A stretch of 64,000 bases of DNA from assembly GCA_024752435.1 (NCBI GenBank), contig CP103035.1, positions 62,001 to 126,000 on the forward strand, in the 5' to 3' direction. The notes beneath the pieces were generated by a model. That model made no database searches. It saw nothing but the letters and a program-made list of their open reading frames with translations, and had not been told where the DNA came from. A program made the translations under genes and the position numbers. The stretch is from Allantophomopsis cytisporea (lineage: Eukaryota; Ascomycota; Leotiomycetes; Phacidiales; Phacidiaceae). Positions 62,044-64,000 of the stretch are shown here, one piece after another (within the stretch, counting starts at the first letter, position 1; the number at the start of each line of letters is the position of its first letter).

Positions 62044-63944
62044 TTAGAACGCAACACCAACGACAACCCTGTCCTTGACCGGCATATTTGCAGCAAATAC
62101 ATCCGGTGATACAACATGCACACTCTCATCCGACTCATTGTAAGCCTCAACCAGGGCATCCTCCACCATATCCACACCCTCGACTACACCGCGTCTCGCA
62201 GTAGTCAACTCTCGTTCTCTTTCAAGCGCCAAGAATCGATCCCTCAAATCCCCGCCTCTCTTCCGCCCAAACGTGCTGAACTTTTCCGATTCGCAGTTTG
62301 GTGAGCTATCTGTTGTGCCAGTTGTCAGCTCGGCCTGGTCGTCATCGAAGTCCACAGCAGCATCGCCGCTCTCAGCGGATTTGTAGCTGAGAACGGAAAC
62401 GGTGTCGACGCTCGAACGGCGATGGCTCATGTCAACGATGCGTGCACTTGGCAGACTGGGCGAGAAGACTTCAACGCATTGGTAGAAGCCCTCCTTTGAG
62501 GTTACTGGGCGCGGAGCATTGGTGAGGGAGGTGAGTTGGGGGGAAGAAGGCGTGCGAGAGAGCCATGTTGAGATGCGGGAGAACGATTTCTTCTTGCGGA
62601 GAGTGGGCGTGCCTGGTTGAAGGATCAACGGGAGAGGTGGCGGTGGTGGTGGTGGTGGGGCAGACGCTATTGTGGGAAATTGCCAGGTGCGTTGCTCCGG
62701 AGGCGTAGGTGGGTGTGAATCAAATGCCGTTGCTGGGTCACAGAAGCAGCGGTCTAGTGGGGGGCGTGCCGAGTGGGTAGATGAGAGGGAGATGTTTGAG
62801 GCGATGGCGGCTTGAGCTGGTACGCGTGGGAGGGCGGCTGTCATACTTGTTAGTGGATCACGGAGGCTACCTTTGCACTTGAAAAGAGAACTTACGAAGA
62901 GTCATGGGTCTGTTGATTGACATTTTGTTCGAGTAGATAGTTTGGCGCTCTTCAATAATGGTTTCAATGTCTTGCAGACGACGGTCAAGGTCTTCACGCT
63001 CCTGTAGAACGCTCTTGACACGCCCGTATTGCTCTGCTGCACGGATGAGAGGAGCAGGTCCTTCGGAACCGCTTCTGAGACGTGCTGCGGCTGGGAAGAC
63101 TGGGAGGTCTTTATCCAGATCAATAGAGTTTTTGATGCTTGGTGGGAAGGATGTCCATGCGGTCTCTGCCACTGACGGGGCGGTAGTATATCGTGTATCT
63201 ACGCTGCTTCTTCCAAGAGTCGTAGACTGGTCACGTGAATGCACTGGCTTGCGTGCCACAAGAAAGGTGGATAGGCTTGATGAACTCCGTGAGTGTATAA
63301 GAGGTGGTTTAGGCATCTCCATCGTCTCGAGATCCGCATCTGCTTCCGCCTTCACGGGTCCCTCTTTATCGGTAGGGCCAAAGTAGGGCAACAGATCCGA
63401 CAAACGATTCTCTGGCATATAAATACTGAGTTCCAGAGGCCTGAAGCGAGGAGGACGGGGAGCAAGAGCAGTTTGTTCGACTTGCGGCGAAACAGTCTGC
63501 TCAGTCCTTCGTGGTAAAGCATTCTGAACGTGACGGAAATTCGTCGGTGCACTGATCTGAATCGGCGGCCTGCGCGTACCATTGTAGGCATTGAGGTTTC
63601 TTCTCACAGAGAAGCTTCCACGACTAGACGCGCGGGCAGCGAACTCTCGGCTCCGGGCCAGTAGGTCGGCGGTAGAAGAGCGAGCAGTGACTTGTGTTGG
63701 GTGACGGTATTGAGACTCAGGAACAGGTGGAGGGACAAGGCGCGGTTGTTGATTATGAAGTATCATCATGGGTTTTTCAGTACCTGGATATAAGGTCAGA
63801 CATTATTATGGACCACGATGTTTCTTCTCGTGACTTACGACCAAGATTCTTATCTTCATCTTCAGGATGTTCCAGCGGTGTGCAGCAGTTCACCGCTGAC
63901 CCCAGCCATTCGCCATATACTTCATTAAAATACCCGCTCAACAT
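62044..63944 (-). CDS. Serine/proline-rich protein of unknown function
   Basis: Predicted protein of 595 residues from three exons, with introns at 63784-63838 and 62838-62895. The true start was placed at the ATG at 63944: its 35-codon exon (beginning MLSGYFNEVYGEW) joins in phase to the frame that could otherwise start at 63769. The acceptor at 62838 (ACAG) is the one that keeps frame. Most of the chain looks disordered, with Ser/Arg-rich stretches (HSRSSSSLSTF) and a poly-Pro run encoded by GGT repeats near 62640. A predicted coiled coil covers about residues 290-325 (VLQEREDLDRRLQDIETII). No catalytic domain was recognised. It may be a cytoskeletal or signalling scaffold, but this is a guess. 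Confidence 0.8.
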
Positions 63945-64000
63945 GGTGAAAATGTCTCTCCTCTATAACTCAATCTGCATATTCACGACTACCTGCGCCG
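63945..64000. other. Window end, upstream of the serine-rich gene
   Basis: Probably the start of that gene's 5' leader or promoter on the minus strand. It is too short to say more. Confidence 0.4.

Noticed and set aside
62958..63386. Open frame of 142 codons opposite the serine-rich gene
   Set aside because: Antisense shadow of a well-supported exon; composition mirrors the Ser/Arg-rich coding strand.

Overview
The window looks like nuclear DNA of a filamentous ascomycete (Pezizomycotina). Most genes are split by short introns of about 47-160 bases with GT...AG ends, and the protein families are typical fungal ones: a non-reducing polyketide synthase, Zn2Cys6 and AflJ-like regulators, MFS transporters, DPH2, PIG-S and FAT1. 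The overall look suggests Leotiomycetes, but that is inference and was not tested. All exon joins were worked out by eye, keeping the reading frame and family similarity.

Left part (1-20 kb) is a secondary-metabolite locus. It holds the 3' part of a non-reducing polyketide synthase (KS-AT-PT-ACP, no thioesterase), a scytalone-dehydratase-like protein, a naphthol/anthrol-reductase-type SDR, an AflR-like Zn2Cys6 regulator and an AflJ/AflS-like co-regulator, which is a degenerate O-methyltransferase fold. This set matches anthraquinone/emodin-type clusters (mdp, cla, agn families) better than DHN-melanin. The synthase should need a separate metallo-beta-lactamase thioesterase, which is not in this window. 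The divergent promoter between the dehydratase and the SDR carries three 15-bp tandem repeats of a TCG...CGA motif and a TCG(N5)CGA site, the type of site AflR binds. A MYND-finger gene and long gene-poor stretches interrupt the locus.

Middle part (20-45 kb) is gene-poor and contains decayed genes: a broken MDL1-type half ABC transporter and a truncated, stop-containing transketolase/dihydroxyacetone-synthase-like pseudogene. Intact genes here are a CE1 esterase, a small secreted protein, a class 3 lipase facing a large 898-residue protein of unknown function, and an MFS transporter with eight introns.

Right part (43.7-64 kb) is more ordinary: GPI transamidase subunit PIG-S, a FAT1-type acyl-CoA synthetase, an unusual predicted fusion of a FAR1-like DNA-binding domain to an isocitrate-lyase/PEP-mutase domain, a second MFS transporter, DPH2, a secreted tyrosinase and a serine-rich protein of unknown function. 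I saw no rRNA, tRNA, CRISPR array or intact transposon.
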